From assembly GCA_003132445.1 (NCBI GenBank), contig PKXU01000173.1:3430-57187 (forward strand): 53,758 nt of DNA, written 5' to 3'. Under the pieces are notes generated by a model. That model ran no database searches, had not been told where the DNA came from, and saw only the letters and a program-made list of their open reading frames with translations. Shown piece by piece: positions 1 to 8,905 of the stretch; position 1 is the first letter of the stretch; each line of letters begins with the position of its first letter. This DNA is from Acidobacteriaceae bacterium. GTDB lineage: Bacteria; Acidobacteriota; Terriglobia; Terriglobales; Acidobacteriaceae. A program made the translations under genes and the position numbers.

Positions 1-846
1 GGCGGCGCCGGCGACCAGGGAATGATGTTTGGCTATGCGGTGGATGAGAATGAGGAACTGATGCCAACTCCCATCTCATTGGCGCACAAGCTGACCATGC
101 GGCTCTCGCAGGTTCGCAAGAACGGAACACTTCCCTTCCTCCGTCCCGATGGAAAATCCCAAGTTACAGTGGAATACGATGCTAAGGGTAAAGTCCTGCG
201 CGTGGACGCAGTCGTTATTTCGACGCAGCACTCGGAAACCGTCGCAAATGACGAATTGCGCGCGGGCATTTTAAAGCATGTGATTCAAGCAGTGATTCCC
301 GCGCAATTGCTCGATGAAGATACCAAGTACCACATCAATCCCACGGGCCGTTTTGTCATTGGCGGGCCTATGGGCGACACGGGACTGACAGGACGCAAGA
401 TTATTGTCGATACTTACGGTGGCATGGGACGTCATGGCGGCGGCGCCTTCAGCGGAAAAGATCCGACGAAGGTGGACCGCTCGGCCGCTTACATGGCGCG
501 ACACATTGCCAAAAATGTAGTCGCGGGCGGGTTGGCCGGACGCTGCGAAGTGCAATTGGCGTATGCCATTGGCGTTGCCGATCCAGTCAGCGTGCTGGTC
601 GAAACCTTCGGTACCGAGAAGGTTGATCCGGAGATTATCCCGGATTTAGTTCGCTCGCACTTCAAGCTGACGCCGCGCGGCATCATTGACTCGTTGAACC
701 TGCGCAGGCCGATCTACAAAAAGACCGCGGCCTACGGCCACTTCGGACGCAGCGACGCTGACTTCACCTGGGAGGCGACCGACAAAGCGGCGAAGCTGGC
801 CAGCGATGGGGGGTTGCGTGAACCCGTTGGAGCGGCTCGCAAATAA
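1..846 (+). CDS. metK: S-adenosylmethionine synthetase, C-terminal part (5' end cut by window)
   Basis: MetK makes S-adenosylmethionine from methionine and ATP in the cytosol. The frame is open from base 1 and begins inside the conserved GAGDQG-(I/M)-MFGYA motif, so the N-terminal third lies outside the window. Further family motifs follow: the glycine-rich [15 protein letters not shown] loop, which contributes ATP and phosphate binding residues, then [15 protein letters not shown]. The C-terminus (a [17 protein letters not shown] stretch, here [13 protein letters not shown]) is typical and complete. The first ATG in the window, at 22, is internal and not the true start. ahcY follows 104 bp downstream on the same strand, so the two probably form a methyl-cycle unit: MetK makes SAM, and AhcY clears the SAH left after methyl transfer. 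Identification is secure. Confidence 0.97.
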   Translation, partial: GGAGDQGMMFGYAVDENEELMPTPISLAHKLTMRLSQVRKNGTLPFLRPDGKSQVTVEYDAKGKVLRVDAVVISTQHSETVANDELRAGILKHVIQAVIPAQLLDEDTKYHINPTGRFVIGGPMGDTGLTGRKIIVDTYGGMGRHGGGAFSGKDPTKVDRSAAYMARHIAKNVVAGGLAGRCEVQLAYAIGVADPVSVLVETFGTEKVDPEIIPDLVRSHFKLTPRGIIDSLNLRRPIYKKTAAYGHFGRSDADFTWEATDKAAKLASDGGLREPVGAARK

Positions 847-857
847 AATTAAAAATT

Positions 858-890
858 CCCACCCTATCGCAAAGTGCGCGATAGGATGGG
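858..890. repeat. palindromic intergenic element between metK and ahcY
   Basis: Arms 858-870 (CCCACCCTATCGC) and 878-890 (GCGATAGGATGGG) pair at 12 of 13 positions around a 7-nt loop. There is no T-tract after it, so a classical terminator is unlikely and metK-ahcY readthrough stays possible. It resembles the short dispersed palindromes common in acidobacterial intergenic DNA. That resemblance is from memory. Confidence 0.6.
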
Positions 891-908
891 GCACCCGGCC
901 GCTATTAA

Positions 909-2222
<1,314 letters not shown>

Positions 2223-2231
2223 TTCATGTGG

Positions 2232-2299
2232 CGCGGGCACTCCTGCCCGCGGCTTTTGACTCTGATTCGGGGCGGCGCAGGCCGCCCCGCTTTCTTTTC
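2232..2299 (+). terminator. two GC-rich hairpins after ahcY, probable terminator
   Basis: The first hairpin has arms 2232-2239 and 2244-2251 (CGCGGGCA / TGCCCGCG). The second has perfect 9-bp arms at 2268-2276 and 2281-2289 (CGGGGCGGC / GCCGCCCCG) and is followed by a pyrimidine run TTTCTTTTC at 2291-2299. The second hairpin plus T-rich tail fits a Rho-independent terminator for ahcY. Both hairpins may also be dispersed palindromic repeats. The rest of the gap up to 2552 shows no further gene; only the ribosome binding site of the next ORF is recognisable. Confidence 0.55.
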
Positions 2300-2552
2300 G
2301 GGGCGGTAAGGAGCTGGATCGAAAAGCCCGCGTTGTGCAGGTCATTTCTTAGTCCATCGTAGGTACTGCTTTGCGTGTTTTCGCGGAAGCTTCTGCCCGG
2401 GATCCAGATTCAGAAAGGTCCTCGGCAATTGGAAATCTTTTCGAGAAGCGAATCCTACTGACTTTCTCCCGCGGAAATGCATCCTAGAATCGGTCTAACA
2501 AGAGAACCATTTTTTCTCGACCGGGAACCGAAGTCTGCCAAAGGAGAGTCCG

Positions 2553-2867
2553 ATGGGTCTTGAGATTGATGTGGAGAAGATTTCAGAAGTGCTGCTTGCC
2601 GATGGATGGCACAAAGTCACGACAGTGGGAGATGGGAGATCTTCGTTCGGAATCGATGTTTACGATTTTCAGGACCCCAAAGCGAGCCCAAATGCCGGTG
2701 CCCAGGAGCCAACAGACCGACCAGTCAAACAAGAGCGAGGGCAGGAGAGCGGCACGCGCGGGGCGCGGTGGACCGAATCGGATGGCTCGCGAGTATTCTG
2801 TCCGCTGACGTCAATTCTGGCGGTAAAGTACGCGGGGCAGAATAAGTCGGAGAGTAAAACAACTTAA
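2553..2867 (+). CDS. small conserved hypothetical protein (104 aa)
   Basis: Function is unknown. The ORF starts with ATG four bases after a strong ribosome binding site (AGGAGAG, 2542-2548), which supports real translation over two competing overlapping frames. The protein has a structured N-terminus (VLLADGWHKV, then SFGIDVYDFQD), a low-complexity polar middle (about residues 45-80), and a structured C-terminus (GSRVFCPLTSILAVKY). This two-ended pattern resembles small proteins I recall from other acidobacterial genomes. There is no signal peptide, membrane helix or metal motif. It is isolated, with the ahcY terminator upstream and a convergent pseudogene downstream. Confidence 0.6.
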   Translation: MGLEIDVEKISEVLLADGWHKVTTVGDGRSSFGIDVYDFQDPKASPNAGAQEPTDRPVKQERGQESGTRGARWTESDGSRVFCPLTSILAVKYAGQNKSESKTT

Positions 2868-2889
2868 CGTATCAAGCATCGGCGCTATC

Positions 2890-3546
2890 TTATGCAGAGA
2901 TGCAGAAAATTTTCTCCGCCATGCGTCTAATCTTCTTCTTCTCGCTTTTGCTCTCGCTGAAGAAGATCGGAGAGAACCTCTTTCGCTGCGCCTGTGAAGG
3001 CGTCAAAAGTTCGGTCGTCGAAGAGAACCCAGCGAACCAACTCCAGTGAGCTTCCTGCCTCGAGGAAGTCGCGCGCGGTACAAAGCGCGGTGCGGGCTGC
3101 TCGGCCGCAAGTCGAAAGGCGTTCCAATAGGCTTGGCGCAGTTGTTGGGCGCACCGCTTCTGCTCCTGCCGAGAATAGACCGGTCCCACCGCGTGAATCA
3201 CAAATTTGGCTCGCAACTTCCCGGCGCCCGTAACGACCGCATCGCCGGTGGAACAACCCTCTGGATATTTGCGTTTTAGTTCCTGCATGATGGCCGGTCC
3301 ACCGGCATCGTGGATTGCGCCATCCACGCCGCCTCCGCCCGCAAGCCACTGATTGGCTGCGTTCACGATGGCATCTACTTCCTGATGAGTAATATCGCCT
3401 TGAACCAGTTGAATGCCGAGTTGTGAAGGAAGATTTTCAAAGGAATGCCCCGACTCACGCCCCATTGAATGCATTATCCAACGGGGGACGATCGCGGCAT
3501 TCCTGAGCGGGAGGCGCGTAGAAAGAGACGTTGACGATGCCAGCAA
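2890..3546 (-). pseudogene. macro-domain (ADP-ribose binding) protein, frameshifted with internal deletion
   Basis: The N-terminal part is a clear macro domain: IQLVQGDIT, then VDAIVNAANQWLAGGGGVDGAIHDAGG, which contains the first ADP-ribose loop, and later KFVIHAVGPVY. After AYWNAFRLAAE the frame goes wrong. The expected C-terminal end (ARTALCTARDFLE, LELVRWVLFDDRTFDAF) is found in another minus-strand frame that stops at 2927. At the junction, near 3085-3105, the second phosphate-binding loop (usually IAFPSISTGVYGYP) is missing altogether. This is therefore a deletion of roughly 20 codons that also shifted the frame, not a simple 1-base error. The intact family hydrolyses O-acetyl-ADP-ribose or removes ADP-ribose from proteins. 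Here the ligand pocket should be destroyed. The true start is uncertain (ATG at 3474 is an alternative). Confidence 0.75.
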
Positions 3547-3572
3547 CGTCTCCGCAAGAGCGGTTGCGAGAT

Positions 3573-4271
3573 TTAACCACGCACGCTGATTTTCGAAAAC
3601 GACAGTACGGCGCGGCTCGGTGTAGGTCGGCCCATCGACAGCGCCGGACGAAACGTCGTGAAGATCAGCATGCGCTTCACTTGCGGCAATACTTCTTGCG
3701 AATCTTTGGCATCGGACAGAATGCGATAATCCTGCACTCGCCCATTTGCGTCGACGTAGGCTTCAATCACGAGCGAGTCGGCATCAATGGTGTCCAGAGT
3801 CATGCCAAACGCGCTCTGCTCCAGCTGCGGCGCGGTATTCACCATGACAAGCGGAACATCATTTCCCGCCTGCAACGAGGACGGAGCCACGAAATATACC
3901 ATCGCAATCCCGAAAATAATCAGCGCGCTCAGAAATCCGGCTGTCGCCGGAACCATGAACGCCTGGAAGGCGTCTTCCAGGCGCACTCTGAGCGACTCGA
4001 ACGCAGGACGCTTGGCGCGGGCCGCTTCACGAGAAATAGCCAGACGCAGCTTCAGCCCCAGATCCGCAGGAACTTTCGGACGCTTCAGGCTTGCCAATAA
4101 CTGTTGCGCACGCCACAGGCCCTGATATTCCTGATTGCACGTCGCGCAGTCCGACAAATGGGCCTGCAAGGCAAGCATCTCCGTCCCCGTAACGGCTCCA
4201 TCCAAATATGGCGAGAATAACCGCTTCGCCTGGGGGCACTCTAATCCCAGAATCTCCTTTGTGCCCTTCAT
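3573..4271 (-). CDS. membrane anti-sigma factor with zinc finger and TonB-like C-terminal domain
   Basis: This protein probably holds the adjacent ECF sigma factor inactive at the membrane. Residues 8-50 are a zf-HC2 anti-sigma domain with ligands C12, H38, C42 and C45. A transmembrane helix spans about 108-130. The periplasmic part (about 165-230: YVDANGRVQDYRILSDAKD, then FTTFRPALSMGRPTPSRAVLSFS) resembles the fold-defining pattern of TonB C-terminal domains, with a glycine-x-valine turn and a final strand. Its ATG overlaps the sigma stop codon by 4 bp (ATGA, 4268-4271), so the two are translationally coupled. The sensed signal cannot be read from sequence. The anti-sigma call rests on both domain and context. 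Confidence 0.88.
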   Translation of the reverse strand: MKGTKEILGLECPQAKRLFSPYLDGAVTGTEMLALQAHLSDCATCNQEYQGLWRAQQLLASLKRPKVPADLGLKLRLAISREAARAKRPAFESLRVRLEDAFQAFMVPATAGFLSALIIFGIAMVYFVAPSSLQAGNDVPLVMVNTAPQLEQSAFGMTLDTIDADSLVIEAYVDANGRVQDYRILSDAKDSQEVLPQVKRMLIFTTFRPALSMGRPTPSRAVLSFSKISVRG

Positions 4272-5026
4272 GGCATCACCTCGACCCTTCTACCCCCTCC
4301 AGCCACCTGCGAGCGCACACTCCGATTTTCTCTGTTCTGTTCTTTACAGTCCGAAATCGGAGCAGTCAATCCCAGTTCGTTTCCAACTTCGCGCACATAA
4401 GGCGCCAACCGTTGCCGAAGCGCCTCTCGGCCGCGTGTAATCCGCGATTTTACGGTCCCCAACGAGATTTCTAAGACCTCGGCAATCTCTTCATACGACA
4501 TCTCTTCCAGATCGCGCAGAATCAGAGTCGTGCGATACGGTTCCGGCACCTTTCTCAATTCTTCTTCCACCCGGTGTTGCACTTCGTGATGAGCGACGCT
4601 GTCAAAAGGAGAATTCGCATGGTCGGTAAGCGCCAGCTGCGTCGCGCTTTCACCCGTATTGAAACCCTCCGATTCCGCCGGCTCAATGGACATTTCTTTC
4701 GCCTTGTGCCGAAACCACCAGCGCCGCCGATTGGAAGCTTCATGGAGTGCGATGCGGTAGATCCAAGTCTTTAAGCTGGACCCACCATGAAACTGTTTCA
4801 TTCCGCGAAACACTTTCAGAAAGACATCTTGCGTAGTATCGGCCGCGTCTGCCGGATCGTTCACGATGCGGAAGACCAGCCCATACACCGGCTGCTGAAA
4901 TTCGCCGATCAGCCAGGCATAAGCCGTTTCCGACCCTGCCTTCAACTCCGCAACGATCGCCGCTTCCTGCTGCGACCCTGCGCCAATCGCACTTGCCAAA
5001 TCACCCAAGGTGGTTGCTCCCGCCAT
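4268..5026 (-). CDS. ECF-family RNA polymerase sigma factor (SigE/RpoE-like)
   Basis: This is an alternative sigma factor directing RNA polymerase to a stress regulon. Region 2 covers about residues 34-104 (DTTQDVFLKVFRG, then LKTWIYRIALHEASNRRR), the -10 recognition and core-binding part. Region 4 covers about 155-207 (YRTTLILRDLEEMSYEEIAEVLEISLGTVKSRITRGREAL), the -35 recognition helix-turn-helix. A 50-residue linker and a roughly 45-residue basic/polar tail make it longer than the usual 180-200. An AGGGGA site lies about 7 bases before the ATG. It is the first gene of a two-gene operon with its anti-sigma factor, and an ECF-type promoter about 110 bp upstream suggests it activates itself. 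Confidence 0.93.
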   Translation of the reverse strand: MAGATTLGDLASAIGAGSQQEAAIVAELKAGSETAYAWLIGEFQQPVYGLVFRIVNDPADAADTTQDVFLKVFRGMKQFHGGSSLKTWIYRIALHEASNRRRWWFRHKAKEMSIEPAESEGFNTGESATQLALTDHANSPFDSVAHHEVQHRVEEELRKVPEPYRTTLILRDLEEMSYEEIAEVLEISLGTVKSRITRGREALRQRLAPYVREVGNELGLTAPISDCKEQNRENRSVRSQVAGGGRRVEVMP

Positions 5027-5133
5027 AATGGCGTCCCCTGATTATAGGATTTTCCACCCTACTCCGCCCTTGAAAATTGCGACCGTTGGTCAAGTCCGGC
5101 AAGTGAAAGCGGAGCCGTGACCCTTACCTAACA

Positions 5134-5161
5134 TAGACTCCACAGGGAACTTTATAGTTCC
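5134..5161 (-). promoter_or_regulatory. candidate autoregulatory ECF sigma promoter (GGAAC ... GTCTA)
   Basis: Read on the minus strand, GGAAC (5161-5157) is followed after 18 bases by GTCTA (5138-5134), matching the classic ECF sigma-E promoter pattern. Transcription would begin near 5127 and leave a leader of about 100 nt before the sigma start at 5026. The -35 element sits in a hairpin-capable palindrome (5145-5151 with 5156-5162). The inference is that the sigma factor transcribes its own operon. Confidence 0.6.
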
Positions 5162-5329
5162 CGACGATAAGCTCTTTATTTTCAATAGGTAAAAGGACTC
5201 AACGGTGGACAATCGCCTTTTGGATGCCAAAAGAGGTCCTGCGGGCCGGAAAGTCATCGAGGCCAAGTTACTACCGATTCGGCACGTGGCTGAACTAACT
5301 GGTTAAGTTAGCCCTTAGCTAGTGGCCTG
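5162..5329. other. unexplained part of the gap between hisC and the sigma operon
   Basis: The gap from 5027 to 5329 contains no ORF. Apart from the ECF promoter, it has a perfect 7-bp hairpin with a 3-nt loop at 5217-5233 (CTTTTGG / CCAAAAG). This could end transcripts arriving from hisC, although it has no convincing T-tract on the minus strand. No known riboswitch was recognised. Confidence 0.35.
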
Positions 5330-6451
5330 TCAGACTCTGATTTTTCGTATGGCGCGCAGGAAAAAATCGTTCTGCTCTGGCGTTCCGATGGTCACCCGAA
5401 CAGAGCTTGGAGCGCCCCACCCATTCAGCGCGCGCACGCTAACGCCCTGGTCGCGCAAACGATCCGCGATAGCGGAGGAATCTTGCCCGATGTCACAGCA
5501 CAAGAAGTTGCTCGAAGTCGGGATCACACGATAACCGAGCTTCGATAATTCTTCGGTTAGAAATACGGCTTGCGAGGAATTGTTCGAAACCGCTTGCAGG
5601 ATGTGGTCGTGATCGCCGAGCGCTGCGAGCGCCGCAACCTGCGCGAGGTACGAAACCGAATACACATTGCGCATGCGCGAGCAATAAGCCAGAAGCTCCG
5701 CCGGGCCTAAACCGTATCCGATGCGCAGGCCTGCCAAGCCGTGAGCCTTGGAGAAACTTCGCAGTACGACCATGTCCGAGCCGACTACGGTCGCACCGCT
5801 CCGCACGTATTCAAGCGAGCGCGAATACTCCACTTTGCGCAGCGCTGAGAAGTGCGCAGCAAACTCGTAGTACGCCTCGTCGAGAACGACCACCACGTGC
5901 GCGGGAACCTCGGCAAGAAAATGGTCGATTGTAGCGGCCTCAACCATGGTTCCGGTCGGATTGTTAGGATTCGCCAGGAAGACAATGCGCGTATCTTCGT
6001 TAATCGCGGCCCGGATCGCGGCGAGATCGAAGCCGTCGTCGCGCAGCGGAGTTTTTCGCAAATCTGCTCCCACGGCGTGCACCGCCATGTCATAGATGAG
6101 GAATGAACATTCGCTGGTTACCGCGTTCAGACCCGGAGCGAGCATCGTCTGACAAAGCAACGCAATCATTTCGGTCGAACCCGCGGTGACGAGAACTTGG
6201 TCTATCGACAGCGCATGCTGTGCGGCCAGCTTCCGGCTCAATTCCACGCAGTCATCGTCGGGATAAAAGTTAGACGAAGGCGAGGCGGACCGCATCGCTT
6301 TGATCGCATAGCGCGATGGACCAAAAGGATTCTCGTTGGAGTCGAGCTTGATGAGTTGCGATTGCGAGCCGGTTCGAACTTGCGGTGCAGCAGCAAAATA
6401 GTCGGCCATGTCGCGCGCCGGCTTTGACACTAGATCAGAAAATCGGCTCAT
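5330..6451 (-). CDS. hisC: histidinol-phosphate aminotransferase
   Basis: This is a PLP enzyme of class I/II aminotransferase fold that converts imidazole-acetol phosphate and glutamate to histidinol phosphate. The pattern is diagnostic: LDSNENPFGPS at the N-terminus (residues 36-46), ANPNNPTGT (160-168), the DEAYYEF motif (191-197), and the PLP lysine K235 in SFSKAHGLAGLRIGYG. The length of 373 is normal. The other his genes are not in the window. It is the last gene of the trpS-scpA-scpB-rluB-hisC run, 12 bp after rluB. Some HisC-like enzymes act on aromatic or other amino acids, so the exact substrate is inferred. Confidence 0.9.
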   Translation of the reverse strand: MSRFSDLVSKPARDMADYFAAAPQVRTGSQSQLIKLDSNENPFGPSRYAIKAMRSASPSSNFYPDDDCVELSRKLAAQHALSIDQVLVTAGSTEMIALLCQTMLAPGLNAVTSECSFLIYDMAVHAVGADLRKTPLRDDGFDLAAIRAAINEDTRIVFLANPNNPTGTMVEAATIDHFLAEVPAHVVVVLDEAYYEFAAHFSALRKVEYSRSLEYVRSGATVVGSDMVVLRSFSKAHGLAGLRIGYGLGPAELLAYCSRMRNVYSVSYLAQVAALAALGDHDHILQAVSNNSSQAVFLTEELSKLGYRVIPTSSNFLCCDIGQDSSAIADRLRDQGVSVRALNGWGAPSSVRVTIGTPEQNDFFLRAIRKIRV

Positions 6452-6463
6452 ACTGGAAGAACA

Positions 6464-7228
6464 TTATGGCAGGGATTTTTTTTTGCCGGCCGCACTGGCT
6501 TTGCTCGCCGATTGCAAGCGCTCCACTTCTTTTAACGTCAGCGATCGAAATTTGCCGGGAGGGACGTCCAGCGCCAAGGGCCCATACTTCACGCGCTTAA
6601 TTTTCTCCACATGGTGCCCGACCGCTTCAAACATGCGCCGGATCTGGCGATTGCGTCCTTCGATCAATGTGATCTCATACCAGGGATTGGCCGCTTCTTT
6701 GACGATCCGCACTAGAGCCGGGCCGGTTTTCACGCGCTTGCCGTCATCGGTAGCAATGGAAACCCCAGCGCGCAGTTTCGCAATGGCTTCTTCCTTCGGC
6801 GTGCCTGCAACTTTCACGACATAAGTCTTGGGCACGTGGGAAGCCGCTTTCATCAGCCGGTGCGCGAGTTCACCGTCGTTGGTCAGCAGCAGCAAACCTT
6901 CGCTGGCATAATCCAGGCGTCCGATGGGATATACACGGCCTTTCACGCCGTGAATAAGATCCATCACAGTCGGACGTTTTTCCGGATCGCTCATGGTCGT
7001 GACGTAACCCTTGGGCTTGTTCAGCAGAAGATAAATGTGCCGCTGCGCTCCGTGAAGAAGTTTTCCGTTGACTCGGACGTGATCGGTTTCAGGGTCCGCC
7101 TTCGTACCTAATTCGGTGACGACGGTGCCGTTGACCTGCACGTGGCCTGAGGAAATGAGCTCTTCAGCCTTGCGGCGAGAGGCGACCCCGGCGGCAGCGA
7201 TAATCTTTTGCAGGCGTTCCATCGGCAT
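6464..7228 (-). CDS. rluB: 23S rRNA pseudouridine synthase, RsuA/RluB family
   Basis: The enzyme isomerises a specific uridine in ribosomal RNA to pseudouridine. It has an N-terminal S4 RNA-binding domain (about residues 3-50: ERLQKIIAAAGVASRRKAEELISSGHVQVNG) and a catalytic domain with the family signature GRLDYASEGLLLLTNDG, in which D106 is the nucleophile. The RNRQIRRMFEAVGH motif is also intact. A basic tail (KASAAGKKKSLP) may add RNA affinity. RluB modifies U2605 and RsuA or RluE modify other sites; position next to scpB is the usual setting for rluB. It starts 38 bp after scpB. Confidence 0.9.
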   Translation of the reverse strand: MPMERLQKIIAAAGVASRRKAEELISSGHVQVNGTVVTELGTKADPETDHVRVNGKLLHGAQRHIYLLLNKPKGYVTTMSDPEKRPTVMDLIHGVKGRVYPIGRLDYASEGLLLLTNDGELAHRLMKAASHVPKTYVVKVAGTPKEEAIAKLRAGVSIATDDGKRVKTGPALVRIVKEAANPWYEITLIEGRNRQIRRMFEAVGHHVEKIKRVKYGPLALDVPPGKFRSLTLKEVERLQSASKASAAGKKKSLP

Positions 7229-7266
7229 AGGGTCAAATCCAGAGAGAATCCGCGAAGCAGCGAGCC

Positions 7267-7974
7267 TCAGCCAGCTTTCTCAGTCTCAGAGATGCTTTCG
7301 CTCGACGAAACTGCTGCGGCAGCGGGAGGACCGTTCTCGCCCGGCTGCGCAATTTCTTCAGACGACGATGCACTCTCGGCCGGAATCAGCTCCGACTGAA
7401 ACGATTCTGCCACCAGCTTTTCGAACTCCTCCATGCTGGGCAGCTCGTTCACATCCTTCAAGCCAAATCGCATCAGGAATTCCTTCGTCGTCTTATAGAG
7501 AATCGGCCGCCCAATCACCTGCTTGCGTCCTCCGGTCGTGATCAACTTTCGGTCGAGCAGAGTTCCGATCACGCCGCCAGAGTCGACGCCGCGAATATCG
7601 TTAATCTCCGGTATGGTCACCGGCTGCTTGTACGCAATCACCGCCAGGGTTTCCAGCGCCGGCAGCGAAAGCCGGATCGGCGGCTTCAAACTCTTGGCGA
7701 ACGCCCGCACTACCTCGTGCTGCTCGGGCTTGGTCGACATGCGGTATCCACCCGCGACCTGGCGGATCTCTATGCCGTGATCGGGTGCGCCATATTCTGC
7801 GATAAGGTCTTCGAGGCATGAGCGCACGCGAGACTTCATCTCAGCTTCACTCGCTGCCGCCGTTTGATCGGTTTCGGCAACGAGCGTTTCCTTGACGAGC
7901 TGAGTCATCTGCTCCAAGGTAATCGGCGTCTCCGCCGCGTAAATAATGGCTTCGAGTTGCGCTTTCAGGGACAT
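7267..7974 (-). CDS. scpB: segregation and condensation protein B
   Basis: ScpB is a dimeric winged-helix protein that joins ScpA and SMC to form the condensin that folds and segregates the chromosome. Family features are the N-terminal LKAQLEAIIYAAETPITLEQM, the LPALETLAVIAYKQPVTIPEINDIRGVDS core, and LLDRKLITTGGRKQVIGRPILYKTTKEFLMRFGL. A roughly 50-residue acidic and serine-rich tail extends beyond the usual domain. It lies 41 bp after scpA. Confidence 0.95.
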   Translation of the reverse strand: MSLKAQLEAIIYAAETPITLEQMTQLVKETLVAETDQTAAASEAEMKSRVRSCLEDLIAEYGAPDHGIEIRQVAGGYRMSTKPEQHEVVRAFAKSLKPPIRLSLPALETLAVIAYKQPVTIPEINDIRGVDSGGVIGTLLDRKLITTGGRKQVIGRPILYKTTKEFLMRFGLKDVNELPSMEEFEKLVAESFQSELIPAESASSSEEIAQPGENGPPAAAAVSSSESISETEKAG

Positions 7975-8015
7975 AAAAAATCAGTTTTCACTTGCCGGCT
8001 GCCGGCAACCGCACT

Positions 8016-8885
8016 TCATCTCCAGTCATCGCGAACGGCTGACTGTTCGTTCATAATCTCGTCGAAGTGGGTGTGTTTGCGGATCGCGATCTCGCCAAAC
8101 ATTTTTTCCTGCCGCACCTGGATCGCCTGCAGCCGCACCATTTCGAGCAGCGCCAGAAAAACGCATACTAGCGCGTGCCGCGACGGAACCCGCATCAGCA
8201 GTTGCTTCAGGCGGATGGGCCGGTCTTCCAGAGAAAGCCGGCGCCGCAGATAATCGATCATCTGACCCACCGTAACCGTTTCTTCGTCAACGTTGAGAAC
8301 GGGACGCGTTCGCACCCGCTCCAGCACTTGCTGAAAAGTCTTGACCAGGTCGATTACATCAGCGGCAATCTCCGGCTCGGTGCCCTCCGCCTCCATGAAT
8401 TCCTTCAGCGACGGATTAGACAGCACCGCATCTTCAATCTGCTGTTTCTGCAAAAGCATCTGCGCAGCCGATTTGAATTTTTCATGCTCCAACAACCGAT
8501 TCACTAATTCGCTGCGCGGATCGTCCTGTTCTTCCGCCGGTGCGTCCGGATCTCGCGGGAGCAGCATCTTCGATTTGATGTGAATCAGCATCGCCGCCAT
8601 GTAAATGAATTCGGCCGCCACATTCACATCCAATTCGCGAATCTTTTCCACGTAGGCCAGATATTGCGCCGTAATGCGCGCGATGGGGATGTCGTAAATA
8701 TCGATATCCTGCTTGCGAATCAGGTCCAGTAGCAGGTCGAGTGGGCCCTCATAAACGTCAGTAACGGCAACCGCGAAAGGCGAATCACTTTCGCCCTTCT
8801 TGGCGAGATCTTTTCCTGGCTTTGTGGCCAGCGCCGAAGGCATCGGCAAATCGTTACTGGAAACGAGTTTTAATTCTTCCGGCAT
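8016..8885 (-). CDS. scpA: segregation and condensation protein A
   Basis: ScpA is the kleisin subunit that bridges the SMC heads in the bacterial condensin complex. The motif YEGPLDLLLDLIRKQDIDIYDIPIARITAQYL (about residues 45-76) is diagnostic, followed by AAEFIYMAAMLIHIKSKMLLP. The C-terminal winged-helix segment (LLMRVPSRHALVCVFLALLEMVRLQAIQVRQEKMFGEI) binds the SMC cap. The 40-residue N-terminal extension is polar. It lies 20 bp after trpS and 41 bp before scpB, giving the usual scpA-scpB pair. Confidence 0.95.
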   Translation of the reverse strand: MPEELKLVSSNDLPMPSALATKPGKDLAKKGESDSPFAVAVTDVYEGPLDLLLDLIRKQDIDIYDIPIARITAQYLAYVEKIRELDVNVAAEFIYMAAMLIHIKSKMLLPRDPDAPAEEQDDPRSELVNRLLEHEKFKSAAQMLLQKQQIEDAVLSNPSLKEFMEAEGTEPEIAADVIDLVKTFQQVLERVRTRPVLNVDEETVTVGQMIDYLRRRLSLEDRPIRLKQLLMRVPSRHALVCVFLALLEMVRLQAIQVRQEKMFGEIAIRKHTHFDEIMNEQSAVRDDWR

Positions 8886-8905
8886 TGTGATGGTTTCGAA
8901 TCCGA

